This document shows, piece by piece, positions 25,345 through 34,606 of a DNA stretch of 63,686 bases. The stretch is from Rhizobium sp. Root483D2 (lineage in GTDB: Bacteria > Pseudomonadota > Alphaproteobacteria > Rhizobiales > Rhizobiaceae): positions 1 through 63,686 of the forward strand of contig NZ_LMFB01000033.1 in the NCBI RefSeq assembly GCF_001426685.1, read 5' to 3'. The notes beneath the pieces were generated by a model, which had not been told where the DNA came from, did no database searches, and saw only the letters and a program-made list of their open reading frames with translations. Position 1 is the stretch's first letter; every line of letters starts with the position of its first letter. A program made the position numbers and the translations under genes.

Positions 25345-26757
25345 TTGTACCAAGTGGCAGAGTCCTATCTTCCGCCGGTAAGCCGCGAGGGACATGTCTC
25401 GCTCACCCAACAGATATTTCAGGGTCTGCGGTCCGCTATCTTGAATGGCACGTTACAGGAGAGGGCACGACTTTCATCGTGGCAAGACCTTTCCGCCCAG
25501 CTGGGCGTGTCACGGGGAACGGTCAAACGCGCCTACGATCTCTTGAAAGACGAAAATCTCGTCGAGACCAAGGGTAGCGGCGGCACGCGGGTCGCGGCGA
25601 TATTGCCGATTGGCGCACCGCCGCAAGCTGCGAAGGAAAGCGGGCCGGAGGGCTTGTTCTACGACTTCGAGACAGGTCCCCAGTACTTCCAACTCGGGGT
25701 CCCGGCGCAAGATCAATTTCCGGGCAAGGCGTGGCACGCCGCCTGGCGGCGCGCAATATCTGCAGAGGCGACGCGTCCGCAGATCTATCCGGATCCGCGG
25801 GGCCTTTCCTCGTTGAGACGCGAGGTCGCGGGATATCTCGCTACCGCTCGCGGCGTCCGTTGCCTCACGAACCAGATTTTTATTACATCAGGTTTTGCCG
25901 GGGCTTTGGGCGTAGTCCTGAATGTCATGAACCTGAATGGCAAGAAAGCCTTTGTAGAAGAGCCTGGCTTCCCTCGCACACGGCATGCGCTCGAACAAGC
26001 GGGGTTAGAAACCATTCCCGCGGCGGTCGATGGCGAGGGGATCCGGCTTCCGATTACGGGCCTTCATCCAGGCGTCGAATTGACCGTGGTCACGCCGGGG
26101 CAGCAGGCGCCCTTGGGGATGACGCTCTCACAGGGCAGGCGACAAGAACTTCTGAAATGGGCAGATGACTCAGACGCCTGGATAATCGAAGACGACTATG
26201 CAGGCGAGCTGCAGTTGTCTGGTCATGCTTCCCCGGCTCTCGCCGCAGACGACACCTCCGGACGCGTTTTCCATATTGGGAGCTTCAGTAAGACGCTCAA
26301 TCCGGGACTGCGGCTGGGATTCCTCGTCGTTCCTCGGGCGCTTACCGAAAGATTCGCCGTCTTCGTGGGACACCTCGCACCTGCCGGGTCAGTCGTCGCT
26401 CAGCAGGCGGTTCAGAACTTTATGACAGGCGGTCACTTTTTTCGTCATCTCCGGCAGATGAAGGCGCTGTATGCCGATCGAAAGATAATGCTGGTTGACG
26501 CGCTTCGAAGGGAGCTGCATCCAGCTATCAGGTGCGACTTTGAGGGCGCTCTCTCTGTCAGGTTGTTTCTGCCTCCAGGAACGGACGACGTCGCGATCGC
26601 GGGCGTTGCGCGAACGCATGACCTCGGCGTCCTCCCACTATCTTCGTGGTACCAGCGCAAAGATTCGCCAAGGGGTCTGCTGCTCGGTATAGCGAACGTT
26701 CGCAGGAGAGACGTGGCAAGTCGATGCAAAACTCTGTCTCGCGTGCTCAGCCTTTGA
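25345..26757 (+). CDS. MocR/PdxR-family regulator (GntR HTH plus aminotransferase fold)
   Basis: A 470-residue regulator with an N-terminal GntR winged helix (LRSAILNGTLQERARLSSWQ, then LSAQLGVSRGTVKRAYDLL) and a fold-I aminotransferase-like domain. The pyridoxal-phosphate Lys lies in GSFSKTLNPGLRLGF and the Asp region in WIIEDDYAGEL. These proteins bind PLP or amino compounds and usually regulate a neighbouring gene. The first in-frame start is TTG at 25345; a GTG at 25354 is better spaced from AGAAAGG and may be the true start. The divergent cupin gene is the obvious candidate target. Confidence 0.9.
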   Translation: MYQVAESYLPPVSREGHVSLTQQIFQGLRSAILNGTLQERARLSSWQDLSAQLGVSRGTVKRAYDLLKDENLVETKGSGGTRVAAILPIGAPPQAAKESGPEGLFYDFETGPQYFQLGVPAQDQFPGKAWHAAWRRAISAEATRPQIYPDPRGLSSLRREVAGYLATARGVRCLTNQIFITSGFAGALGVVLNVMNLNGKKAFVEEPGFPRTRHALEQAGLETIPAAVDGEGIRLPITGLHPGVELTVVTPGQQAPLGMTLSQGRRQELLKWADDSDAWIIEDDYAGELQLSGHASPALAADDTSGRVFHIGSFSKTLNPGLRLGFLVVPRALTERFAVFVGHLAPAGSVVAQQAVQNFMTGGHFFRHLRQMKALYADRKIMLVDALRRELHPAIRCDFEGALSVRLFLPPGTDDVAIAGVARTHDLGVLPLSSWYQRKDSPRGLLLGIANVRRRDVASRCKTLSRVLSL

Positions 26758-26776
26758 GCAGGCGCTGCGACGCAGT

Positions 26777-27937
26777 TTAAATCTGCAGCGCGTGGACTTC
26801 GACGGCGGCATCAAATCCTTTAACTTTGTGAAGGCCGAGGCAATCGGTTTGCGCCGAACAGCTTGCGGCGGCGACGAAGTCTCCCGAGACCAATACCGGT
26901 CGCCCTAACTCTTTTGTCAGGCTCTCAAGCCTCGATGCTAAATTGACTGCCGGTCCGATGACCGTGAAATCCAGCCGCCGCTTCGAGCCTATGTTTCCGT
27001 ACATGACCTCTCCGACATGGATACCGGTCCCAAACCTGATCGGATATTCGGAGACGCGTCTTTTTGCCGTGGCCTCGTAGGCTGCAACGACTGCGCTTAG
27101 AAGTCTCCGACACGCGTCCTCTCTGTCGAGGGGAAAGACTGCTAACAACCCGTCGCCAATGAATTTCAGAATCTCGCCGCCAAAGGACTCGATGGGATCC
27201 GCTATCAAATCGAAGTAGTCGTTGAGGATGTCGATCACGTCGTCGCGGTGCCGACGGCCGGAAAGTTCTGTAAAATTTCGAAGATCGCAGATCATTATAG
27301 CGGCACTTAACGTCACGCCCCTTCCGCGAGTGGTGGCGCCATCGAGGATCTGTTCGCTCGCATGCGGGCCTACATAAGTCTGGAGAAGAGTCCGGGCGAG
27401 TTGGTTCTTCAGGCGGATCTCGGTCACCAACGAGAAGAGAGGAAGGGCCTCGCGAATAAGAGCGATTTCATCCTCTTGGAAGCCTCCCAGTCTTTTGGTC
27501 GCGAAGGTGATCAGATGGCGCCTTCCCTGGGTGTGGTCAAGCGGCCAAGCAGCGTAGTCCGTGTGACCTTGTTGTCTTAGCTCGTCGTAAATCGGGAAAG
27601 TATGCGGACCGATAGTCTGGATTTTCTGGCGAACCTCGTTCCCCGTCTCGATTACAAGACGAAACGGGCTGCGTTTGAACGCGTCGGTGGCCTCGACGTC
27701 GTAAGCAACTGTTTGGACGTGGGCGTCGACCAGTCCGCGACACCAGAGAACGCGGGTTCCCAGCCACTGGGGATGGTGTACTCGAAAATGTAGTGAAGCG
27801 CGACTGAGATCGATCCCACCCAAGACGAGGCGCTCGCAAAGCTGGACAAATATGCGTTCCGCAGCAGCTTCTTCACGCAGGCCGGCCGACAACCATCTCA
27901 TAAGTGACGCTTGACAATCTTTGCGGGACTCGCTCAT
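26777..27937 (-). CDS. Class III adenylate/guanylate cyclase
   Basis: A 386-residue cyclase with an N-terminal region of about 190 residues that looks GAF-like and a C-terminal class III catalytic domain (about 200-380). The catalytic domain contains ICDLRNFTELSG and GGEILKFIGDGLLAVFP with the two metal-binding Asp residues, and KRRLDFTVIGPAVNLASRLE with the transition-state residues. It makes cAMP, or less likely cGMP. The ATG at 27937 has a GAGG site; an in-frame alternative lies 57 nt upstream. The same architecture recurs at 50995. The azoreductase gene lies upstream on the same strand, 69 bp away. Confidence 0.9.
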   Translation of the reverse strand: MSESRKDCQASLMRWLSAGLREEAAAERIFVQLCERLVLGGIDLSRASLHFRVHHPQWLGTRVLWCRGLVDAHVQTVAYDVEATDAFKRSPFRLVIETGNEVRQKIQTIGPHTFPIYDELRQQGHTDYAAWPLDHTQGRRHLITFATKRLGGFQEDEIALIREALPLFSLVTEIRLKNQLARTLLQTYVGPHASEQILDGATTRGRGVTLSAAIMICDLRNFTELSGRRHRDDVIDILNDYFDLIADPIESFGGEILKFIGDGLLAVFPLDREDACRRLLSAVVAAYEATAKRRVSEYPIRFGTGIHVGEVMYGNIGSKRRLDFTVIGPAVNLASRLESLTKELGRPVLVSGDFVAAASCSAQTDCLGLHKVKGFDAAVEVHALQI

Positions 27938-28006
27938 TTTCGCCTCGTTCACTGTCTGCAAGTCAATCAACTCGGTGACGATCGAAGCTACCACTAAAGC
28001 AAATCA

Positions 28007-28651
28007 TCAACAAAATTGCGACCAGAGTGCATGAACCGCCTCATGCGTTATTGCTGGCCGTGAACTTGTCAGGATCGACATCGCATCGGCAGAGTTGATA
28101 ATCCCCGCGATTCCCGAGAGCGCCTTCCGGTTCAGTCCAAAGAACTCAACGCTGAAAATCCCCATTGCTGCGAACATTGCCCCGAGATAAGGCCGGAGAA
28201 AGTCCTGTTCTTTGTCGTTCCAGAGATTTTCTGACGACGACAAAACGACGAAAACCGGACGATCGGAGAGCAGACCGATCATTTTTCGGCCGCTGTAGCG
28301 AAAAGTCATACCCGGTCTCACGACATGGTCTATCCACGCTTTTAACGCGGAGGGCAGCGAAAGATTGTGCATCGGCGTCGCGAGCACGATTGCATCGCTT
28401 TCCACTATCTCGCCGATCAACTCCTCAGATAGCTGCAGGGACCCTTCCTGAACACCACCCGGTGGCAGAGATCTGGAGGCAAGGGAGTATTCACGATCGA
28501 CATGCGGCATCGTTAGCGCACTCAAGCAGCGCACGGTGACCTCGGAGCCACTGCTCGTGCTGGTCAATTTCTCAACGAGGTGTCTGGAAAACGCGGCGCT
28601 CTGAGACGCATGTCCTCTGGGACTACAGATCAAATGAAGTATCTTCATCAT
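28007..28651 (-). CDS. FMN-dependent NADH-azoreductase-like flavodoxin-fold protein
   Basis: A 214-residue protein of the AzoR/AcpD group. The flavin phosphate site is LICSPRGHASQSAAFS near residue 8, and the flavin-binding segment LATPMHNLSLPSALKAWIDHV near residue 95 is typical of the family. Family members reduce azo dyes and quinones by two electrons, so a quinone-detoxifying role fits the quinone genes further on. The start has no strong ribosome-binding site. An operator-linked promoter at 28907 predicts a long leader of about 217 nt. Confidence 0.9.
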   Translation of the reverse strand: MMKILHLICSPRGHASQSAAFSRHLVEKLTSTSSGSEVTVRCLSALTMPHVDREYSLASRSLPPGGVQEGSLQLSEELIGEIVESDAIVLATPMHNLSLPSALKAWIDHVVRPGMTFRYSGRKMIGLLSDRPVFVVLSSSENLWNDKEQDFLRPYLGAMFAAMGIFSVEFFGLNRKALSGIAGIINSADAMSILTSSRPAITHEAVHALWSQFC

Positions 28652-28906
28652 TTCGACTCGCTATGTCGCCCGTCTCGACGGACCTGTTAATCTTGGGCTT
28701 TGATTGAAGCACCTTTCAGGATTTGCCTAGGACACGTGGCTCGGAAGCTGGCTACATCGGGCTTCGCGCACGGTATTGTTGGCAAGCAGCCTTATCAGTG
28801 TTTGCACGCGTTCCCACGGGCTCGAAGTCCGAAGCTCTCAAAGCGCCGGCACTCCGTAAATCAATGCTACAGCGGATTTACGCCTCAGCACGATGCATTG
28901 GGAGCT

Positions 28907-28918
28907 ATACGTCCGTTT
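28907..28918 (-). promoter_or_regulatory. FixJ/StyR-type operator of the azoreductase gene
   Basis: On the minus strand the site reads CCAAACGGACGTATAGC. TAAATC at 28880-28875 begins 32.5 bp from the centre. The roughly 220 nt between the predicted start and the azoreductase ATG hold no recognised gene. Confidence 0.55.
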
Positions 28919-28933
28919 GGGACTAGGATCAGA

Positions 28934-29305
28934 TCAATTCGGCCTGGCTGTTGACACGAAGGCAAGCAGGTCCGCCGAACTTATTGGCTTCTCCAGAAAA
29001 CCGAATGCGCCGAAGTTCCGGACCGCGGCTCTCGTTCGGCTATCGGCGAACGACGTCATAATACAGACTGGCGGCCCCCCTTGCTTGACGAGCAACTCCA
29101 GAAGCTGAATTCCATTGGTGCCCGGCATTTTCAGATCGGCAAGCACGCAATGAACATTCGGTAAATCGCCAGATTCGAGAAAGGCGTCGGCGGATTTGAA
29201 GGTCTTGCTTGCGATGCCCATCGCATCGAAGAAATCGTGCAATGACTCCAGTAGAAACAGGTCATCGTCGACTATCGCTACCGTGATTGGGGATTTTGCG
29301 CTCAT
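28934..29305 (-). CDS. Single-domain response regulator
   Basis: A 123-residue lone receiver domain with acidic residues D13/D14/D15, phospho-acceptor D57 (VLADLKMPGTNG), Thr in IMTSFAD and Lys in LEKPISS. It is a paralogue of the lone receiver at 17430: same length, same D57. It lies downstream of the FixJ-like regulator at 29379 on the same strand and probably shares its transcript. A role as phosphate sink or competitor for the kinase at 30095 is inferred. Confidence 0.9.
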   Translation of the reverse strand: MSAKSPITVAIVDDDLFLLESLHDFFDAMGIASKTFKSADAFLESGDLPNVHCVLADLKMPGTNGIQLLELLVKQGGPPVCIMTSFADSRTRAAVRNFGAFGFLEKPISSADLLAFVSTARPN

Positions 29306-29378
29306 TGAACCTCAGCTCGGAATGCCGGCCGATAAAAGCCTGCCGTTGATCTTTTTCTTGGTCGCGTGGTAGCGCTAT

Positions 29379-30017
29379 TTAAGTCAGTAGTTCGAACTGG
29401 CGGACCAGGTCTGCGAGCGAGGTCGCCTCCATCTTGCGCATCATGCTACCTCGATGCAGCTTCACCATTATCTCGCTAATGCCTAGTTGGAATGCGATCT
29501 GCTTGTTCATGAGGCCGCTCGCGACAAGGCCAAGTACCTCGGTCTCGCGCCGAGTGAGGCTATCAGCGCGCCTGCGTACTTCCACGCGATGGGCTCGTTC
29601 TTGTTGCTGGTCTATGTCGAGGGAAAACGCGGCTTTGATCGCATCGATCAGTTCGGCCGTCTGGAGGGGCTTCTCAAGGAAATCGACCGCCCCGGCCTTC
29701 ATTGCATTCACACTCATGGCGACGTCGCCATGGGCGGTCATGAAAACGATCGGGATTTTATAGCCTCGCGTTTCGAGTTCCCTCTGGAATTCGATGCCAT
29801 TGATGCCAGGTAACCGAACGTCGAGAAGCAAGCATCCTGCATTGGTCGTGGAAGCAGCGTCGAAAAAGGCCGACGGACTCTCGAAAGCTTGGGCGTCCAT
29901 GTCCAAGGATTGGAAGAGATCGAGGAGGGAAAGACGAAACTCTTCGTCGTCCTCGACGATGTGTATAAGCTGGCGGGCAACAGCATTGGATTCGAGAGTA
30001 TTGGCAGTCTCTGCCAT
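29379..30017 (-). CDS. FixJ-like response regulator paired with a PAS kinase
   Basis: A 212-residue regulator with a receiver domain (D66 in LLDVRLPGINGIEFQ, Thr in FMTAHGD, Lys in LEKPLQT) and a LuxR-type helix-turn-helix (LTRRETEVLGLVASGLMNKQ, then QLGISEIMVKLHRGSMMRKM). The ATG at 30017 follows a GGAGG ribosome-binding site; the longer frame upstream is not conserved-looking. The kinase gene at 30095 lies just upstream on the same strand, and a lone receiver follows. An operator overlaps the kinase stop codon, giving this regulator its own promoter. Confidence 0.94.
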   Translation of the reverse strand: MAETANTLESNAVARQLIHIVEDDEEFRLSLLDLFQSLDMDAQAFESPSAFFDAASTTNAGCLLLDVRLPGINGIEFQRELETRGYKIPIVFMTAHGDVAMSVNAMKAGAVDFLEKPLQTAELIDAIKAAFSLDIDQQQERAHRVEVRRRADSLTRRETEVLGLVASGLMNKQIAFQLGISEIMVKLHRGSMMRKMEATSLADLVRQFELLT

Positions 30018-30091
30018 GTTGGTTCCTCCAACCGAAATCAATGGCGTCCATTCAACGCCCATTTTATCAACCGCCTCCTATCTGAACAAGT

Positions 30092-30103
30092 AAACTAACG
30101 TTT
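30092..30103 (-). promoter_or_regulatory. FixJ/StyR-type operator inside the kinase-regulator operon
   Basis: A perfect AAAC-TAAC-GTTT copy covers the kinase stop codon. A minus-strand TAAAAT at 30066-30061 begins exactly 31.5 bp from the centre and leads to the regulator start at 30017. This indicates an internal, probably autoregulated promoter. Confidence 0.65.
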
Positions 30104-32170
30104 GTTATCTGGTTGCTTTCTATAAGGATCCAAAGGTTCTGGATCGTTTTGGATTTCGGGGGGCAACGGGAGGGTGACCACAAATATGGCCCCGAGGGCA
30201 CCATCGTTTCGAGCCGTGATGTAACCTCCATGATCGGTTATGATCGATCGGCATATCGCCAGACCCATTCCCATGCCGTCTGCTTTGCTCGAAAAGAAGC
30301 CGTCGAATATCCGTTCCATATCATTTCCCGGGATACCACCTCCCGTATCGCGCACGGCAATAGTCAATTCTTTATCGGACCCGAGAGTGGTCTCTACCGA
30401 TATTGACCGAGATGCGCGCTGGGAGACTGCTATCGCCTGAATGCTGTTAATGAGGAGATTCACGACAACTTGTTGAAGTTGCACACGGTCGCCCATTATC
30501 TGTGGGAGGCCGCCAGCCAGTTGCGTCGTGACTGAGATGTGGTGAGCTTGGCTTTCCGATCGGACCAACAGAACCGCCTCGCGAATGATGTCGTTGACGT
30601 CGACGGCTGTTCGAACGGGATCGGTCTTAACAGCCATGTCCTTGATGCGCCGGATTACCTCATTCGCGCGATGAGCATTTTCCATTATGCGTGAAATGAT
30701 CGCCTTTACTTTCGGGACGTTCGGTTCGTCGCGGTCGAGCCATCTGAGCCCGGTGTCCGCGTCCGTGACTATTACCGAAAGCGGCTGCCGAACCTCGTGA
30801 GCGATCGAGGTTACAAGTTCGCCGAGTGCTGACACGCGAGCGGCATGTGCAAATTCGGATTCTATCTTTCTCAACTGCTGTTCGATGCGCCGTTGTTCGG
30901 TCACGTCGATCATCATGATCAGCGTCTTGTCGAGCTTCTCAGGGATTTGAGGGAACGTGACGTAGAACAAAACTTCACGGAGTTCCCCGTCGAACGTCCG
31001 TATCTTCATTTCTTCGCTATAGTTTCGGCTTCCGTTGAAATGCGCTTTCACCACCCGTACAGCGGCTTCCGGAGTTGCTGAATAGAGATAAGTGACGCTC
31101 TGCAGGAAGTCCTCCCTTGAACTTCCTTTGAACAGCCGCATGGCGCTGTCGTTCACCTCAGTCACGACGACTGCCTCACTTGCAAATCGAACCAGGTCTG
31201 GTTGTTCCTTGAGATGGACATCTATATCCAAGACACCATTCGACATGAGCCTGTGGATCACGTCGCTCATAATGCGCGCGTCGACTTGCCATACCGGCAA
31301 TGGGACGTTGTTGATGAGATTTCGATACCGCTGTTCGCTGGCTGCAAGATCCCAGTACGTTTCCGGATCGCTCCATGAGCCTGTGACGCTAGAGGAAATG
31401 AGATTGGGATGGTCTGAAGTACCTCGCCAAACAGACAGGATATCGGTGCCGGCCTCAACGGTCATGAACGGCTTTTCACTCTGAGGCGCTGAGAGAACTT
31501 CGATGCTCAGTTCGAGCAGCTTGTCGCGGTGCTTTTGCGGCCAGTATCGATAGGCGCTCCGCCCGATCATTGCGCTTGGAGACGTCCCACCGGCAAACAG
31601 CTTGGACGCAGCCACGTTCATATCGCTGATCCGCAGATGTTCCGCGATCAAGCTGGGATCCACGGCAGTGAGGCTGTGATCGCGAATTTGTTCGATCTGC
31701 TCTAGGAGTGCCGCAGCCCCGGTCGTGTCGATGCTCCAGACTGCGATCCAGTCCTTATAGGCGGTGGGTGCGTGACCTTCGACGATCCTCGCATCAGCGG
31801 CGGCGCCGTGCTCTATGAAGTGCGTTATAAGACCGCGCTCGTCTCGAAGCGCCCGCAAGCGGACATCCGCCAGGATCGGCGTATTGTCTGACCAGGTGCG
31901 CTGGGCCAAGCCCTGCCAAGATCCGCCAGCTTGCAGTTCATTCCAGTCGGGGCCGACGGCAAGCGTGCCGAACACTTCTTGGGACCGCTTGCCGACCACC
32001 TCGGTTATTGGCCGCCCATAAAGACGCTGTGACGCGTGGTTCCAATGGACGATCCGCTTGTCGGCATCGTAAATGATCACGCTTTCGTTGCTGGCGTCGG
32101 CGATCTGCGCCGAGAGAATATCGACTCTCTGAGTTGTCTGGCGCCGCTTGAGGTTGGTGATCTGTTCCAT
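30095..32170 (-). CDS. Cytoplasmic PAS-domain sensor histidine kinase
   Basis: A 691-residue kinase without membrane segments. PAS modules lie at about residues 22-130 (NESVIIYDADKRIVHWN and GRPITEVVGKRSQEV) and 285-425, with divergent PAS-like sequence between them. The HisKA box is TSIAHEVRQPLSVIV with H458. The ATPase domain has N-box QLQQVVVNLLINSIQAIA, DTGGGIPGNDMERIFDGFF and GMGMGLAICRSIITDHGG. It probably phosphorylates the FixJ-like regulator encoded next (78-bp gap). The ligand is unknown; a soluble, possibly redox or aromatic signal is plausible given the neighbours. Confidence 0.93.
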   Translation of the reverse strand: MEQITNLKRRQTTQRVDILSAQIADASNESVIIYDADKRIVHWNHASQRLYGRPITEVVGKRSQEVFGTLAVGPDWNELQAGGSWQGLAQRTWSDNTPILADVRLRALRDERGLITHFIEHGAAADARIVEGHAPTAYKDWIAVWSIDTTGAAALLEQIEQIRDHSLTAVDPSLIAEHLRISDMNVAASKLFAGGTSPSAMIGRSAYRYWPQKHRDKLLELSIEVLSAPQSEKPFMTVEAGTDILSVWRGTSDHPNLISSSVTGSWSDPETYWDLAASEQRYRNLINNVPLPVWQVDARIMSDVIHRLMSNGVLDIDVHLKEQPDLVRFASEAVVVTEVNDSAMRLFKGSSREDFLQSVTYLYSATPEAAVRVVKAHFNGSRNYSEEMKIRTFDGELREVLFYVTFPQIPEKLDKTLIMMIDVTEQRRIEQQLRKIESEFAHAARVSALGELVTSIAHEVRQPLSVIVTDADTGLRWLDRDEPNVPKVKAIISRIMENAHRANEVIRRIKDMAVKTDPVRTAVDVNDIIREAVLLVRSESQAHHISVTTQLAGGLPQIMGDRVQLQQVVVNLLINSIQAIAVSQRASRSISVETTLGSDKELTIAVRDTGGGIPGNDMERIFDGFFSSKADGMGMGLAICRSIITDHGGYITARNDGALGAIFVVTLPLPPEIQNDPEPLDPYRKQPDNKR

Positions 32171-32423
32171 CTACCTACTTTGATAATTGTGCGGAAGCGC
32201 ACTGTCTTCAGCGTTCGAAGACCGTAGACGATCGGCAGTCGTCGGCTCGCTGTAGATGCAGTGCGCTTGTCCAAGTTTACCTATTCCGCTCCACGCACCC
32301 ACGAGCAACGCGACAAGAAGTCGGCGGGCGGGGCTGCTTTCAAAGCACGCGATCTTGAGCATATGGTACCCCGTGGTCCCGAAGGGGGGCGCGCCCGGCG
32401 AACCAGGCACGCTAAGCATTTCT

Positions 32424-33053
32424 TCAGGCGACGGCGCCGATAATTTTCGCATTCACTAGTCCGCGGGCGACCGAGGCGACGCGGCGACCCTGGAAGCGGG
32501 CGACGGCGAGGTGGTCTTCGTCGGGCTTCAGGCTGTCGAGCAATGATACATGCGTCGCACCGTATGGGGTGCCGGCCTTGAACATCGCCGGGTCGGCATA
32601 GCCGAGCGGTACGATGATCAGGCCGAGGTGGGCCATGGGCGTGTAGATGGAAAGCAAGGTCGATTCATTCCCGCCGTGTTTGGAGGATGTGGAGCCGAAT
32701 ACGGACCCGACCTTTCCATTAAGCTTGCCCTGGAACCAAATACCGCCCAAACCATCGATGTATGCCTTGAGCTCGGAAGAGATGGATCCAAAGCGTGTCG
32801 GCGTGCCGAAAACGATGGCGTCGGCCCATTCCGCGTCCGCTTCCGTGGGCGCCTCGTACTTGGCATTCATGGCTGCTGCGTTTTCTTTCCAGCCAGGGAC
32901 CTGGGCCATGACGTCTTCGCCAACGAATTCGCGAGCGCGGCGAAGGCGCACTTCCGCGCCCTCCTTGATCGCTCCTTCAGCGATTGCATTTGCAAGAATT
33001 TCGGTGGAGCTGTTGCGCGAATAAAACGCAATGAGCACCTTGGGGTTGGACAT
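32424..33053 (-). CDS. wrbA: NAD(P)H:quinone oxidoreductase, WrbA type
   Basis: A 209-residue flavodoxin-like quinone reductase. The FMN phosphate loop YSRNSSTEILANAIAEG (residues 11-27), FGTPTRFGSISSELKAYIDG and the FGSTSSKHGGNESTLLSIYT segment are diagnostic of WrbA. It reduces quinones to hydroquinones by two electrons and so avoids semiquinone radicals. GGAGG lies upstream of the ATG. The gene is divergent from the ring-cleaving dioxygenase at 33398, and two GTCCA-N6-TGGAC palindromes lie between them, suggesting co-regulation by quinones. Confidence 0.93.
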   Translation of the reverse strand: MSNPKVLIAFYSRNSSTEILANAIAEGAIKEGAEVRLRRAREFVGEDVMAQVPGWKENAAAMNAKYEAPTEADAEWADAIVFGTPTRFGSISSELKAYIDGLGGIWFQGKLNGKVGSVFGSTSSKHGGNESTLLSIYTPMAHLGLIIVPLGYADPAMFKAGTPYGATHVSLLDSLKPDEDHLAVARFQGRRVASVARGLVNAKIIGAVA

Positions 33054-33158
33054 GCTTGCCTCCAGCTGGGGGTTAGGGCTGTCGGCCTATGCCACAGCTT
33101 AAGCTCACAAATGGACGAGTAGGGCGCGCCTCAGAAGCTGGGGAAAGATGGAATGTGC

Positions 33159-33174
33159 GTCCAAGAATTTGGAC
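33159..33174. promoter_or_regulatory. Palindrome GTCCAA-N4-TTGGAC (site 1)
   Basis: The arms GTCCAA and TTGGAC surround GAAT. It lies 106 bp from the wrbA start. A second copy at 33275 and a third at 43769 share the design, so this is probably the operator of a regulator responding to quinones or aromatics. Confidence 0.55.
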
Positions 33175-33274
33175 GACGGAAGCGACCGCGACCGGCAGTG
33201 GCCGCTTAGGCGGCATTATCCGAACCTGCCACGCTCACGTCATCGTCAAAGGACCGGATGCCTGCCAACGACTT

Positions 33275-33290
33275 GTCCATGATTTTGGAC
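33275..33290. promoter_or_regulatory. Palindrome GTCCA-N6-TGGAC (site 2)
   Basis: The sequence is GTCCATGATTTTGGAC, followed by GCTTCGTC. The flanks are nearly the same as at 43769, where GTCCATTGTTTTGGAC is followed by GCTAAGTC. It lies about 108 bp upstream of the dioxygenase start. Confidence 0.6.
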
Positions 33291-33397
33291 GCTTCGTCTC
33301 TGCGCGCCAGTCTTCTGAGCAGGGGGACGAAGGGCTAGCCTGCTCCCGATCGAGCTTTTTGAAGCCGGTAGAAAACGAAAAAACCTAAAGGTGGAAC

Positions 33398-34561
33398 ATG
33401 AATCAGATGGTTATCAGAGGTGTCAGCAGCCAGACATTCGTCGCTGCCAACATAAAGCGGACCGAAGAGTTTTATGGCAAGGTTTTGGGCCTGCCGGTCG
33501 TCAAGAGGACTGTGCACCACCACGACGCCCGACTGCCAACCGTCACCTTCGGCTTCCGGCAGTTCCAGGGCGAGCCGGCGCGCGGCGAATCCATAACGTA
33601 CATCGAGTGGAACCCTGTCTTCTACATGATGCCCGATAGGGGTTTCATTGAAGCGGACAGCACGCGAGACGCTGTCGCCAATCCGCGCGTGGGCGACCCC
33701 AAGGGCCGCTGGGGCGCAGGCACCAACCACCATCTCGCACTTCATGTCCCCAACAGAGACGGACTGCTCAAGTGGAAGCGCAGGCTATCCGATCACGGCG
33801 TCCACGTAACGGGTCCCTACAACCGCCACTACTTCTTCGCCATTTATCTTCGTGACCCTGATGGAGCGATCATCGAGATCGCAACGAGCGAGCCGGGCTT
33901 CGGTCATGACGAGACTGTGCTAGGGTCTGGCTTCCGGCCCCAGCCTAAGGAAAATCTTATCGGCGGGCGCGACGAGCTTCAGGTGGCCGCCGAAACTTGG
34001 CCGCAGCCGCTTCCAGAGGTTACGGCGGACTTCGCGCTTCGTGGCTTCCACCACATCACGTCGATCTCCAGCGACGCCGAGCGAACCGAGAACTTCTTCG
34101 TTCAGAAAGTGGGTCTTCGCCTAATTAAGAAGACCGACTACCTCGATGAGAAGGGTGGCACGCACTTCTATTACGCCTGCGACGAAGATCTTTCTCCGGG
34201 GTCGGTGCTGACTTTCTTCGGCCTACCGGGGTACACGCCCGGTCGCCTCGGCACAGGTCTGTCGCATCATTTCTCGCTTGAAGTGGAAAATGAGGTCGCG
34301 CTCGGCGAGGAGCATTCCAGGTTCCGGAAACTCGGCATCGAGGTGTCAGCCATCCAGGACGCAATTTACTCCCGGCAGTTTCATTTCCGGGATCCAGACG
34401 GTCACATCTGCGCCCTTTCCACGCCAAACAAGTTTACTATAGACGAGGACGCCGCCGTACTTGGCGCGAAACTGTGCCTCCCCGAACCCCTCGAAAAGGA
34501 TCGGCGGACGATCGAGCAGCACATCGCTTACCGTCCAGCTCCCGTACCGATACCCCGCTAA
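33398..34561 (+). CDS. Two-module VOC ring-cleaving dioxygenase with swapped module order
   Basis: A 387-residue protein of the PcpA/LinE/MhqO (hydroquinone dioxygenase) group, made of two VOC modules. The first module (about 8-175) carries NHHLALHV (H112), E160 in AIIEIATSEPGFGHDE and Q12 where a first His is expected. The second (about 213-345) begins GFHHITSIS (H219) and has LSHHFSLEV, but A339 where Glu is expected. The IEIAT-x-PGF hallmark normally ends the second module, so the modules appear permuted. Candidate iron ligands are H112, E160 and H219. It would open hydroquinone-type rings. GGTGGAAC precedes the ATG; the maleylacetate-reductase-like gene follows. Confidence 0.85.
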   Translation: MNQMVIRGVSSQTFVAANIKRTEEFYGKVLGLPVVKRTVHHHDARLPTVTFGFRQFQGEPARGESITYIEWNPVFYMMPDRGFIEADSTRDAVANPRVGDPKGRWGAGTNHHLALHVPNRDGLLKWKRRLSDHGVHVTGPYNRHYFFAIYLRDPDGAIIEIATSEPGFGHDETVLGSGFRPQPKENLIGGRDELQVAAETWPQPLPEVTADFALRGFHHITSISSDAERTENFFVQKVGLRLIKKTDYLDEKGGTHFYYACDEDLSPGSVLTFFGLPGYTPGRLGTGLSHHFSLEVENEVALGEEHSRFRKLGIEVSAIQDAIYSRQFHFRDPDGHICALSTPNKFTIDEDAAVLGAKLCLPEPLEKDRRTIEQHIAYRPAPVPIPR

Positions 34562-34606
34562 ATTCGGGGCGTTTTTGGATGACAAACAGGAGAGCAATCA
34601 GCGCTT

